From Bradyrhizobium jicamae (GTDB lineage: Bacteria; Pseudomonadota; Alphaproteobacteria; Rhizobiales; Xanthobacteraceae), in NCBI RefSeq assembly GCF_018130695.1, contig NZ_JAFCJX010000021.1, positions 95,837-159,836 of the forward strand: a stretch of DNA of 64,000 nucleotides, in the 5' to 3' direction. A program made the position numbers and the translations under genes. Numbering within the stretch: the stretch's first letter is position 1; the number at the start of each line of letters is the position of its first letter. The notes below the pieces were generated by a model, which was not told the origin of the DNA, ran no database searches, and was given only the letters and a program-made list of their open reading frames with translations. Of the stretch, positions 1-10,253 are shown piece after piece.

Positions 1-616
1 CGGCCGCCGTTCGCGCGGCGATGCCTTCGATCCCTCGCAGAACCCGAATGCGCCCGGTGCGCCGCGTGCCCTGGGCGGCGGGCAGATGCCGATGCCGGCA
101 GAGGCCGCCGTGGGTGCGCCCGGCGGCCGTGGCGCCGGCGAGCCGCTCAACCTCGGCGACACCAGCCCGCGCGACGGCGGTGCTCCTCGTGGGCCCGGCG
201 CCACCGCGGCGCTGACCACGTTGCCGCCCTCGGCGACGTCGAAGGACGAGTTCGACCTCGGCATCGGCTACATGCAGCGCAAGGATTACGCGCTTGCCGA
301 AGAGACGATGAAGAACTTCGCGCAGAAATACCCGAGCGATCCGCTGGTCGCGGATTCCCAATACTGGCTCGGCGAGAGCTATTTCCAGCGCCAGCAATAT
401 CGCGACGCTGCGGAGACCTTCCTCGGCGTGACCACCAAGTACGACAAGTCGGCCAAGGCGCCCGATGCGCTGCTGCGGCTCGGTCAGTCGCTGGCGGCGC
501 TGAAGGAGAAGGAGGCGGCCTGCGCCGCCTTCGGCGAAGTGACGCGGAAATATCCGCGCGCCTCCGGCGGCGTGAAGGCCGCCGTGGATCGTGAGCAGAA
601 GCGGGTGAAGTGCTAA
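1..616 (+). CDS. cpoB: Tol-Pal system protein CpoB/YbgF, C-terminal part
   Basis: The reading frame is already open at base 2 and ends at the TAA at 614-616, so the N-terminus lies outside the window. The visible part begins with a Gly/Pro/Ala-rich linker. About 130 residues of tetratricopeptide repeats follow, in the usual YbgF order: a repeat beginning EFDLGIGYMQRKDYALAEE, then YPSDPLVADSQYWLGESYF, then KAPDALLRLGQSLAAL. CpoB is a periplasmic protein that links the Tol-Pal machine to peptidoglycan synthesis during division. The call rests on the TPR pattern and on the tilS-ftsH genes directly downstream, an arrangement common in Rhizobiales after the tol-pal cluster. Any internal ATG is unlikely to be the start because the frame runs in from upstream. 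Confidence 0.85.
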   Translation, partial: GRRSRGDAFDPSQNPNAPGAPRALGGGQMPMPAEAAVGAPGGRGAGEPLNLGDTSPRDGGAPRGPGATAALTTLPPSATSKDEFDLGIGYMQRKDYALAEETMKNFAQKYPSDPLVADSQYWLGESYFQRQQYRDAAETFLGVTTKYDKSAKAPDALLRLGQSLAALKEKEAACAAFGEVTRKYPRASGGVKAAVDREQKRVKC

Positions 617-664
617 ACCGGTTCCGCGCAGGCCGCCTCTGGCCTTCGCTGACCTGGTCTGGCA

Positions 665-1687
665 ATGCCCAAGGACGATCAATCTGTCATCTCGGCCGCC
701 GACGCGAAACGTCTGTTCGCGAACTGGAGGGCTGCGCCAGCGCTGGTGCTCGCGGTGTCGGGAGGCCCCGACTCGGTGGCGTTGATGTGGCTGATGGCCC
801 GCTGGCGCCGATCGCTGAAATCGGGACCGCGGCTGATCGCAGTGACCGTCGATCATGGGCTGCGGCCGGAGGCCGCGCGCGAGGCCCGCGACGTGAAGCG
901 TCTCGCGCGAGAGCTCGACATGCCGCATCACACGCTGCGCTGGACCGGCGCAAAGCCCAAGACCGGACTGCCGGCCGCGGCCCGCGCCGCGCGCTACCGG
1001 CTGCTCGCGCAAACGGCGCGCAAGCACGGCGCGACCCACATCGTCACCGCGCATACCCGCGACGACCAGGCCGAGACGCTGCTGATGCGGCTGCTGCGCG
1101 GCAGTGGCCTCGCCGGCCTCGCCGGCATGGCGCGGGAAAGCGAGCGCGACGGCGTGGTGCTGGCGCGTCCATTGCTCGATGTCTGCAAGGCGCAGCTGAT
1201 CGCGACGCTGCGAAAGGCGCGCATCGCTTTCGCCGACGATCCAACCAACCGCGATCCCGCGTTCACGCGGCCGCGGTTGCGCGCGCTGATGCCGGCGCTC
1301 GCCAAGGAGGGCGGGGATGCCAGAAATCTCGCGCGGCTCGCGGCGCGATTGGCGCGGGCCAATGCCGCGATCGAGGTGCAGGTCGACGGCGCCGAGCGCC
1401 ATCTGGCGTTGAAGGACGGTGAGGTCGCGCGCCCCGGATTTGACGCGGCGCTGTTTGCCGCGATGCCCGAGGAAATCCGTCTGCGCATCCTCAAGCGCGC
1501 GATCGATCGCACCGGCCATGAGGGACCGGCCGAACTCGGCAAGGTCGAGACCCTGCTTGCGGCGCTCGATCAGGCCGTGGCGGGGGCAGGTCGGCTGAAA
1601 CAGACGCTCGCCGGCGCCGTGATCAGCCTCGCCGGCGGCCAAATCCGGATCGATCCGGCACCAAGACGGCGCGGGATGGCGAATTGA
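665..1687 (+). CDS. tilS: tRNA(Ile)-lysidine synthase TilS
   Basis: The 340-residue protein has the PP-loop ATP pyrophosphatase motif SGGPDS at residues 32-37, followed by VDHGLRPEAAREA and HTRDDQAETLLMRLLRGSG, all diagnostic for TilS. The enzyme uses ATP and lysine to convert C34 of the CAU-anticodon tRNA-Ile to lysidine, so that the tRNA reads AUA and is charged with isoleucine. It is shorter than the E. coli enzyme because the C-terminal domain is reduced, as is usual in alphaproteobacteria. It follows cpoB by 48 bases and precedes ftsH in the same direction, a widespread tilS-ftsH order. The gene is expected to be essential. Confidence 0.95.
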   Translation: MPKDDQSVISAADAKRLFANWRAAPALVLAVSGGPDSVALMWLMARWRRSLKSGPRLIAVTVDHGLRPEAAREARDVKRLARELDMPHHTLRWTGAKPKTGLPAAARAARYRLLAQTARKHGATHIVTAHTRDDQAETLLMRLLRGSGLAGLAGMARESERDGVVLARPLLDVCKAQLIATLRKARIAFADDPTNRDPAFTRPRLRALMPALAKEGGDARNLARLAARLARANAAIEVQVDGAERHLALKDGEVARPGFDAALFAAMPEEIRLRILKRAIDRTGHEGPAELGKVETLLAALDQAVAGAGRLKQTLAGAVISLAGGQIRIDPAPRRRGMAN

Positions 1688-1772
1688 ACTTTAGGCGATA
1701 GGTTCAATCGTTGTCATAATCCGCCAAGGAGGCTTAACCACCCCCGAAAAACACCGGATCTGGCGCCATTAT

Positions 1773-1804
1773 TTGACCGGGAATCGGGCTAGGATGCGCT
1801 AAAT
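1773..1804 (+). promoter_or_regulatory. Weak candidate promoter upstream of ftsH
   Basis: A TTGACC box at 1773-1778 is followed after about 20 bases by CTAAAT at 1799-1804. The spacing is longer than ideal and the -10 match is only partial. The 259-base gap between tilS and ftsH suggests ftsH has its own promoter, but the sequence does not fix where it is. Confidence 0.25.
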
Positions 1805-1946
1805 AGTCCTGCGTGGTTCCCTTGGCATCGACCCCATCGGCACCTAGATTGTATGCAGCCGACTGGGATGGATTCCCCGGGGATTCCCACAGTGCCTGCC
1901 CAAGGATAGAAGAGGCCGCGATCCGCGCGACCACGAAGGAAGATCG

Positions 1947-3869
<1,923 letters not shown>

Positions 3870-3895
3870 TGAAATCGAGAACGGCAAGTTGACAG

Positions 3896-3925
3896 AGCCC
3901 GGCCTTGAGCCGGGCTTTTGTTTTT
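3896..3925 (+). terminator. Rho-independent terminator after ftsH
   Basis: A perfect 8-base-pair stem (AGCCCGGC at 3896-3903 with GCCGGGCT at 3909-3916, loop of five) runs directly into TTTTGTTTTT. This is a textbook intrinsic terminator for the rightward ftsH transcript. Confidence 0.9.
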
Positions 3926-3982
3926 CTGCCGATTGCGGAGAAGGCTTGCTCCCTTCCGTCATTGCAATGACGGTCGCACCAA

Positions 3983-4180
3983 TCATACCGTCCCCATTGC
4001 CCCAAAGTGCCGCTCGAGCACTTGCTCCGGTGTCTCGCTCACCTCGATCCTCTCGCCATCGCCGCCGACAAAGGCGAGCACGGTGCGCTCGCCGTCGCGC
4101 CACATCGAGCCGACCAGCGCGATGTTGATGTGAATGGCCTGCCCCGTCTCAAACCGCGTGCATTCGATCCAGAAGCGCAT
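3983..4180 (-). CDS. Small conserved protein next to metE
   Basis: This 65-residue protein begins MRFWIECTRFETGQ and reads through with balanced composition (HINIALVGSMWRDGERT, then EVSETPEQVLERHF). I do not recognise a named domain. It looks genuine because an AGGAGA ribosome-binding site lies four bases upstream of the ATG and its codon use resembles its neighbours. It sits 48 bases after the metE stop on the same strand, so it may be the last gene of the B12-riboswitch-controlled metE transcript. It contains no membrane segment or signal peptide. A role in methionine metabolism would be guesswork from position alone. Confidence 0.7.
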   Translation of the reverse strand: MRFWIECTRFETGQAIHINIALVGSMWRDGERTVLAFVGGDGERIEVSETPEQVLERHFGAMGTV

Positions 4181-4228
4181 GATGTCTCCTTCGGTTGTCG
4201 GTGTTTGAGAGTGGGGCAGGCCGCTCGC

Positions 4229-6583
4229 TTAGGCCAGCTCGCGGAGTTCGCGGGCCGCCGCAACCATGTTGGCGAGGGCCGGGCGGACCTCCTCCCATTT
4301 GCGGGTCTTCAATCCGCAATCCGGATTGATCCAGAGCTGGGCATCGGAGAGCCGCAGCCGCGCGAGCTTCATCAGCTCCGTCATCTCTGCGACCTCGGGC
4401 ACCCGCGGCGAGTGGATGTCATAGACGCCCGGGCCAATCTCGTTCGGATAGCGGTAGGTTTGGAAGGCGTCGAGCAGCTCCATCTTCGAGCGCGAGGTCT
4501 CGATCGAGATCACGTCGGCGTCCATCGCGCCGATCGCGTCGATGATGTCGTTGAACTCGGAGTAGCACATGTGGGTGTGGATCTGGGTCTCGTCGCGCAC
4601 GCCCGAGGAGCAGATACGGAAGCAGTCGACCGCCCAGTCGAGATAGGTCTTCCACTCCGCACGGCGCAGCGGCAGGCCCTCACGCAAGGCAGCCTCGTCG
4701 ATCTGGATCATGCCGGCGCCTGCCGCCTCGAGGTCGCCGACCTCGTCGCGGATCGAAAGCGCGATCTGCCGGCAGGCTTGGCTGCGCGGAATGTCGTCGC
4801 GGACGAACGACCAGTTCAGGATGGTGACGGGACCGGTCAGCATCGCCTTCATCGGCTTTGATGTCAGCGACTGCGCGTATTGCCACCACTCCACTGTCAT
4901 CGGCCGCGGCCGTGAGACGTCGCCGAACAGGATCGGCGGCCGCACGTAGCGCGAGCCGTAGGACTGCACCCAGGCGTTCTCGGTGAAGGCGAAGCCGGAC
5001 AATTGCTCGCCAAAATACTGCACCATGTCGTTGCGCTCGAACTCGCCATGCACGAGGACATCGAGCCCGATGGTCTCCTGCCAGCGTACCGCGCGCTTGG
5101 TCTGGTTCTGCAGGAAGATCTTGTAGCCGGCATCGCTTAAGGCCCCCTTGGCATGCGCGGCGCGGGCTTTGCGGATTTCCGGCGTCTGCGGGAACGAGCC
5201 GATGGTCGTGGTCGGGAACGCCGGCAGGTTGAAGCGCGCACGCTGCACCTCGGCGCGCTCCTCGAACGGGCTGGCCCGGCGGCGCATCGCATCGTCGATG
5301 CCGGCGAGACGTTGCGTGACGCCCGCGTTATGGATCTTTGGCGAGATTTTTCGCGAGGCTGCCGCGGCATTGGACGCCTGGAGGAGGGCAGCGACGGCGC
5401 CGCGATCGCCGGCGAGCGCAGTGCCGAGCGCAGCCAGTTCCTCGATCTTCTGAACGGAGAAGGCGAGCCAGCTCTTCACATCGGCATCGAGCTGCGTCTC
5501 CAGCGCAAGATCGATCGGGACATGCAGCAGCGAGCAGGAGGGGGCGATCTGAACGCGATCCTTGCCGAGCTTCGCGATGACCGGTTCGAGCGTGTCGAGG
5601 GCGCGACTCAGATCGGCGCGCCAGATGTTGCGGCCGTCGATCACGCCGAGCGAGATCACACGATCGCGGGGCAGGGATGCGAGATCCCTGATCTGCTCGG
5701 GCGCGCGGACGAGGTCGAGATGCAGGCCGGCCACCGGCAACGCGAAGGCGGTGTCGCGGTTGGCGCCGAGACCACCGAAGTAGGTGGCCAGCATGATCTT
5801 GATGTCAGGCACCGCCCTGGCGATGTCGGCATAAGTCCGGCGCAACGCGTTCCGCGCGGCTTCGTCGAGATCGAGCACCAAACAAGGCTCGTCGATCTGC
5901 ACCCATTCCGCGCCGCGTGCGGCGAGCTCGCGCAGCACCTCAATATAAACCGGCAGCAGCCGATCCAGCAGCGACAGCGGATCGAAGCCGGCGTCCTTGC
6001 TCTTGGCGAGTTTGAGGAAAGTGACCGGGCCGACCAGTACCGGGCGGGTCTGATAGCCGAGCGCCTTGGCCTCCTCATACTCCTCGATCGGCTTGCGCGA
6101 GGCGAGGGTGAAGCGCTGATCCCTGGTCAGTTCGGGCACCATGTAGTGGTAGTTGGTGTCGAACCATTTGGTCATTTCCTGCGCGGGCACGCCGTGGCCG
6201 TGGTGGACGTGGTTACAGGCTTGGTCATGCGCATGGCCTTCGGCGCCGCGCGCCATCGCGAAATAGGTCGAGAGCGGCACGGTGCCGCCGGTCCAGCCGT
6301 AGATTGCGGGAATCGCGCCGACCATCACTGAGGTGTCGAGCACCTGATCGTAGAACGAGAAATCGTTCGACGGGATCACCGTGACACCGAGCTTGTTCTG
6401 CCGCGCCCAGTTGGCCGCGCGCAGGCCGATGCCGGTATCGATCAGCGCTTGTTCGTTGGTCGCGCCGGACCAGAAACTTTCCAGCGCGAGCTTGAGTTCA
6501 CGACGCGGACCGATCCGCGGCGTGCCGAGAGTCGCGACTGCGAGTGAAGAGAGAGTCGTGGAAGACGTTGTAGTGGAAGACAT
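4229..6583 (-). CDS. metE: Cobalamin-independent methionine synthase MetE
   Basis: MetE transfers a methyl group from 5-methyltetrahydropteroyl-triglutamate to homocysteine, making methionine without vitamin B12. The 784-residue product has the expected two-barrel architecture. The N-terminal half begins after a Ser/Thr-rich leader at LGTPRIGPRRELK. The C-terminal catalytic half carries the zinc ligands in HTHMC (His671 and Cys673) and in NPDCGLKTR (Cys756). The start ATG at 6583 fits the family. Upstream on the same strand is a cobalamin riboswitch, which agrees with repression of MetE when B12 is available and a B12-dependent MetH can take over. MetH is not in this window. Confidence 0.97.
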   Translation of the reverse strand: MSSTTTSSTTLSSLAVATLGTPRIGPRRELKLALESFWSGATNEQALIDTGIGLRAANWARQNKLGVTVIPSNDFSFYDQVLDTSVMVGAIPAIYGWTGGTVPLSTYFAMARGAEGHAHDQACNHVHHGHGVPAQEMTKWFDTNYHYMVPELTRDQRFTLASRKPIEEYEEAKALGYQTRPVLVGPVTFLKLAKSKDAGFDPLSLLDRLLPVYIEVLRELAARGAEWVQIDEPCLVLDLDEAARNALRRTYADIARAVPDIKIMLATYFGGLGANRDTAFALPVAGLHLDLVRAPEQIRDLASLPRDRVISLGVIDGRNIWRADLSRALDTLEPVIAKLGKDRVQIAPSCSLLHVPIDLALETQLDADVKSWLAFSVQKIEELAALGTALAGDRGAVAALLQASNAAAASRKISPKIHNAGVTQRLAGIDDAMRRRASPFEERAEVQRARFNLPAFPTTTIGSFPQTPEIRKARAAHAKGALSDAGYKIFLQNQTKRAVRWQETIGLDVLVHGEFERNDMVQYFGEQLSGFAFTENAWVQSYGSRYVRPPILFGDVSRPRPMTVEWWQYAQSLTSKPMKAMLTGPVTILNWSFVRDDIPRSQACRQIALSIRDEVGDLEAAGAGMIQIDEAALREGLPLRRAEWKTYLDWAVDCFRICSSGVRDETQIHTHMCYSEFNDIIDAIGAMDADVISIETSRSKMELLDAFQTYRYPNEIGPGVYDIHSPRVPEVAEMTELMKLARLRLSDAQLWINPDCGLKTRKWEEVRPALANMVAAARELRELA

Positions 6584-6590
6584 GGCTTAA

Positions 6591-6607
6591 CCCCAAAAGT
6601 TTGGGGG
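6591..6607 (-). promoter_or_regulatory. metE: Hairpin covering the metE ribosome-binding region
   Basis: Read on the minus strand, CCCCAAA is followed at once by the complementary TTTGGGG just before the metE start codon. The GGGG run is the only purine-rich stretch within SD distance of the ATG, so pairing with CCCC would hide it. This could be the part of the expression platform through which the upstream riboswitch acts on translation. That link is inference; only the complementarity is seen. Confidence 0.4.
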
Positions 6608-6699
6608 CAAAGGCCGTAGTGACACGTCTGGATTCCGGGCGTGGATGCGCGCGGAATCGCAACCGCACCACCGGGACACCCCGCCCGAGGACGTGTATG

Positions 6700-6865
6700 T
6701 TGTCGAGGCAGGTCTCCTGGCTCGCGGGTCCTAGCTGCCGTCCGGCCTTCCCGAAGCTTGCGCCTCAGTGGCTTTGATTGGACGGCAACTCGCCGCTTAC
6801 AGTTGCGGGGGCAGCTCCGGCATTGCACCGGCTTCCCTCTTAGCTTCGGAACAAAGCGCTGTCCG
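6700..6865 (-). ncRNA. Cobalamin riboswitch upstream of metE
   Basis: On the minus strand the leader contains the core elements of the AdoCbl riboswitch in order. These are GGGAAGCCGGTG, CCGGAGCTGCCCCCGCAACT followed by GTAAGC, and the B12 box AGCCAGGAGACCTGCC at 6707-6722. All parts are well conserved. The aptamer starts about 280 bases upstream of the metE ATG, leaving roughly 115 bases for an expression platform. Known examples repress metE when adenosylcobalamin binds. Exact ends of the P1 stem were not fixed. A weak promoter-like TTGACG lies just upstream on the minus strand (6907-6912). Confidence 0.95.
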
Positions 6866-6988
6866 AAGAACCACGACGCGATCACTTACCGGCAACATCG
6901 CGCGCGCGTCAACACACGGCGACTTGACGGGACTTGTCCGCGATTCCCACAAGGTGCGAAAATTTTTCGACCGCCCGTGCAGTCCCGG

Positions 6989-7017
6989 TTGACACCTTCA
7001 GCCAAATCACACCAGAT
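6989..7017 (+). promoter_or_regulatory. Candidate promoter for the nrdAB riboswitch transcript
   Basis: A perfect -35 box TTGACA lies at 6989-6994. The region 17-18 bases downstream (CCAGAT, 7012-7017) is a poor -10 match, so only the -35 is convincing. Its position would start transcription shortly before the riboswitch aptamer at about 7035, which is the geometry expected. Confidence 0.4.
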
Positions 7018-7034
7018 GTAGGCGTCACGGTCTG

Positions 7035-7218
7035 CCTCATCTCAAGATTTGGTGGCTAAGAGGGAAGTCGGTGAATCGCGTCTTTTGCCGCGAGATTCCG
7101 GCGCTGCCCCCGCAACTGTAAGCAGTGAGTTGCTCCCGCGCGTTCACGTCACTGATGCGACTTCGCATTGGGAAGACGAGGGAGCAACTGTGACCTGCGA
7201 GCCAGGAGACCTGCCGCG
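7035..7218 (+). ncRNA. Cobalamin riboswitch upstream of nrdA-nrdB
   Basis: On the plus strand the leader shows GGGAAGTCGGTG, a CGCTGCCCCCGCAACTGTAA core near 7102-7122, and the B12 box AGCCAGGAGACCTGCC at 7200-7215. The box is identical to the one controlling metE on the other strand. The aptamer ends about 130 bases before the chosen nrdA start. A segment of 17 identical bases, CGGGCGGGGTGTCCCGG, follows both aptamers (7240-7256 here; 6671-6687 on the minus strand). This suggests a shared expression-platform element. Expected behaviour is repression of B12-independent ribonucleotide reductase when cobalamin is present. Confidence 0.95.
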
Positions 7219-7349
7219 ACACCGAAAAACTTACGTCCACGGGCGGGGTGTCCCGGCGGTCGCTTGCACTCTCATGCCTGCGCGTTGCCGCGGGCAGATC
7301 GCAGCGTCCCCTGACATCCAGCCCCAACAAACATCACGGGGTCTGCACG

Positions 7350-10226
7350 ATGTCTCTCTCTCTCGATCGCGAAACCAAGCCTGCGCCGCTGATCCAGCTG
7401 CGTGTCGAATCTCTTGCCGCGCCGGAGGCGCAGCCGCCGATGCAGGTGATCCGCCGCAACGGCACGGTGTCGAAATTCGACGCGGGCAAGATCTCGATCG
7501 CGATGACCAAGGCGTTCCTGGCGGTCGAGGGGCACACGGCGGCGGCGTCGCGCCGCGTGCACGAGATCGTCGAGCAATTGACGGCTGAGGTCGTTACCGC
7601 GCTGTCGCGCCGCATGAGCGAGGGCCGTACCTTCCATATCGAGGACGTGCAGGACCAGGTCGAGCTCGCGCTGATGCGCAGCGAGCACCACAAGGTCGCG
7701 CGCGCCTATGTGCTGTATCGCGAGGAACGCACCCGCCAGCGCGCCGAGGAGGAAGCCGCCAAGGCCGTGAAGCCTTCAGCCGTGCCCGCGATCCACGTGA
7801 CGCTGCCTGATGGCGCCAAGGTGCCGCTCGACACCAAGCGGCTGGCCCTGATCGTCAACGAGGCCTGCGCCGGGCTCGACGGCGTCGACGCCGCGCCTGT
7901 CATCGCGGAGACCCAGCGCAACGTCTATGACGGCATCAGCCAGGACGAGCTGGCGCTGGCCTCGGTGATGGCGGCGCGCACGCTGGTCGAGCAGGAGCCG
8001 AACTACGCCTATGTCAGCGCGCGCCTGCTGCTCGACAAGTTGCGTACCGAGGTGCTGTCCTATGTGCTGGATACGCCGACCAACGCCTCGCAGGCGGACA
8101 TGGCCGTGCGCTACGGCGAGTATTTCCCGGCCTATATCAAGACCGGCATCAAGGCCGAGCTGCTCGATGCCGAGCTCGGCCGCTTTGACCTCACGCGGCT
8201 TGCCGCGGCGCTGAAGCCGGAGCGCGATTTGTCGTTCCAGTTCCTCGGGCTGCAGACGCTGTACGATCGCTATTTCCTGCATGTCCATGGCGATCGTATC
8301 GAGCTGCCGCAGGCCTTCTTCATGCGCGTCGCGATGGGGCTTTCGCTGCGCGAGATCGACCGCGAGGCGCGCGCGATCGAGTTCTACGATCTGCTGTCCT
8401 CGTTCGACTTCATGGCCTCGACGCCGACGCTGTTCAATTCCGGCACGCTGCGTCCGCAGCTGTCGTCGTGTTTCCTGACCACTGTCGCCGACGATCTCGA
8501 CGGGATCTTCAAGTCGATCAAGGACAATGCGCTGCTGGCAAAATATTCCGGCGGTCTCGGCAATGACTGGACCCGCGTCCGCGGTCTCGGCGCCCACATC
8601 AAGGGCACCAATGGCGAGAGCCAGGGCGTGGTGCCGTTCCTGAAAGTCGCCAACGACACCGCGATCGCGGTCAACCAAGGTGGCAAGCGCAAGGGCGCGG
8701 TCTGTGCGTATCTGGAGACCTGGCATGTCGACATCGAGGAATTCCTCGACCTGCGCAAGAACACTGGCGACGACCGCCGTCGCACCCATGACATGAACAC
8801 CGCGAACTGGGTGCCCGATTTGTTCATGCAGCGCGTCGAGGCCGACGGCGACTGGACGCTGTTCTCGCCGGACGAGACGCCCGATCTGCACGATCTCTAC
8901 GGCAAATCCTTTGCCGAACGCTATGTGCAGTACGAGGCCAAGGCCGCGCGCGGCGAGATGCGGGTGTTGAAGCAGATCCGCGCCGTCGACCTCTGGCGCA
9001 AGATGCTGACCATGCTGTTCGAGACCGGGCATCCCTGGATCACCTTCAAGGATCCCTGCAATCTGCGCTCGCCGCAGCGTCATGCCGGCGTGATCCACTC
9101 CTCGAACCTCTGCACCGAGATCACGCTGAACACGTCCGACGACGAGACCGCGGTCTGCAATCTCGGCTCGATCAACCTGCTCAATCACGTGCACGATGGC
9201 GGGCTCGACGAGATCCGCCTGAAGAAGACTGTCGGGACGGCGATGCGGATGCTCGACAATGTCATCGACATCAATTTCTACACCATTCCCGAAGCGCGTC
9301 GCTCCAACCTGCGGCACCGTCCGGTCGGTCTCGGCCTGATGGGGTTCCAGGATGCGCTGCAGGCGCTGCGGATCGCGGTCGCATCCGATGCGGCGGTCGC
9401 TTTCGCCGACACCAGCATGGAGGCGATCTCCTACTACGCGATCTCGGCCTCGGTCGATCTCGCGGCAGAGCGCGGGCGCTATCCGTCGTTCGAGGGATCG
9501 CTGTGGAGCCAGGGCATCCTGCCGATCGATTCGATCGACTTCGTTGCCGACGCCCGCGGCGGCGTTGCGATGGATCGCTCGAGTACCCGCGACTGGGCGA
9601 GCCTGCGCGGCCGCGTCACCACAGTCGGCATGCGCAATTCCAACGTCATGGCGATCGCGCCGACGGCGACGATCTCCAACATCTGCGGCGTCGCGCAGTC
9701 GATCGAGCCCGCCTATCAGAACCTCTACGTCAAATCCAACATGTCCGGCGACTTCACCGTCGTGAACGAGTTCCTGGTGCGCGACCTTAAACGCCGCGGG
9801 CTGTGGGACGAGGTGATGGTCAACGACCTCAAATATTTCGACGGCAGCATCGGCGCCATCGACCGCATCCCCGACGATCTCAAGGCACTCTATGCCACCG
9901 CGTTCGAGATCGACAGCTCCTGGCTGGTCGAGGCGGCCGCGCGGCGGCAGAAGTGGATCGACCAGGCGCAGTCGCTCAACCTCTACATCGCCAATCCCTC
10001 CGGCAAGAAGCTCGATGCGCTCTACCGGCTGGCGTGGTCGCGCGGGTTGAAGACGACCTACTATCTGCGTTCGCGCAGCGCCACCCATGTCGAGAAATCG
10101 ACGCTGAAGGGCACCGACGGCAAGCTCAATGCCGTGTCCTCGGTGACGCTGATGTCGCCGGCGCCGGATCTGGCCGGCGTCATGGCCTGCTCGATCGACA
10201 ATCCCGACTGCGAAGCCTGCCAATAA
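7350..10226 (+). CDS. nrdA: Ribonucleoside-diphosphate reductase, alpha subunit
   Basis: NrdA makes deoxyribonucleotides by radical-based reduction of ribonucleoside diphosphates. The start is placed at the ATG at 7350 (MSLSLDRETKPAP). An upstream in-frame start at 7248 would fall inside the riboswitch expression platform. The 958-residue protein has two ATP-cone-like regions (about 30-130 and 145-240). The catalytic barrel follows, with STPTLFNSGTLRPQLSSC, the active-site pair in SNLCTEI (Cys588 and the Glu two residues on), CNLGSINLL and APTATISNICG. The paired tyrosines YY at 904-905 lie on the radical path. The C-terminal redox pair is CEAC (954-957). nrdB follows 27 bases later, so the two form an operon under the B12 riboswitch. 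Confidence 0.95.
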   Translation: MSLSLDRETKPAPLIQLRVESLAAPEAQPPMQVIRRNGTVSKFDAGKISIAMTKAFLAVEGHTAAASRRVHEIVEQLTAEVVTALSRRMSEGRTFHIEDVQDQVELALMRSEHHKVARAYVLYREERTRQRAEEEAAKAVKPSAVPAIHVTLPDGAKVPLDTKRLALIVNEACAGLDGVDAAPVIAETQRNVYDGISQDELALASVMAARTLVEQEPNYAYVSARLLLDKLRTEVLSYVLDTPTNASQADMAVRYGEYFPAYIKTGIKAELLDAELGRFDLTRLAAALKPERDLSFQFLGLQTLYDRYFLHVHGDRIELPQAFFMRVAMGLSLREIDREARAIEFYDLLSSFDFMASTPTLFNSGTLRPQLSSCFLTTVADDLDGIFKSIKDNALLAKYSGGLGNDWTRVRGLGAHIKGTNGESQGVVPFLKVANDTAIAVNQGGKRKGAVCAYLETWHVDIEEFLDLRKNTGDDRRRTHDMNTANWVPDLFMQRVEADGDWTLFSPDETPDLHDLYGKSFAERYVQYEAKAARGEMRVLKQIRAVDLWRKMLTMLFETGHPWITFKDPCNLRSPQRHAGVIHSSNLCTEITLNTSDDETAVCNLGSINLLNHVHDGGLDEIRLKKTVGTAMRMLDNVIDINFYTIPEARRSNLRHRPVGLGLMGFQDALQALRIAVASDAAVAFADTSMEAISYYAISASVDLAAERGRYPSFEGSLWSQGILPIDSIDFVADARGGVAMDRSSTRDWASLRGRVTTVGMRNSNVMAIAPTATISNICGVAQSIEPAYQNLYVKSNMSGDFTVVNEFLVRDLKRRGLWDEVMVNDLKYFDGSIGAIDRIPDDLKALYATAFEIDSSWLVEAAARRQKWIDQAQSLNLYIANPSGKKLDALYRLAWSRGLKTTYYLRSRSATHVEKSTLKGTDGKLNAVSSVTLMSPAPDLAGVMACSIDNPDCEACQ

Positions 10227-10253
10227 GCAGCAACAAGAAAAGGAATCAACAAC

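Noticed and set aside
5153..6331. Open frame on the plus strand across metE
   Set aside because: It is antisense to metE, Arg/Glu/Ala-rich, and has no ribosome-binding site or family match.
7248..7349. Upstream start for nrdA at 7248
   Set aside because: It lies within the riboswitch expression platform and the added residues do not resemble NrdA. The ATG at 7350 fits better.
7776..10223. Long open frame on the minus strand across nrdA
   Set aside because: It is antisense to a clear nrdA and has the same biased composition, with no recognisable family.
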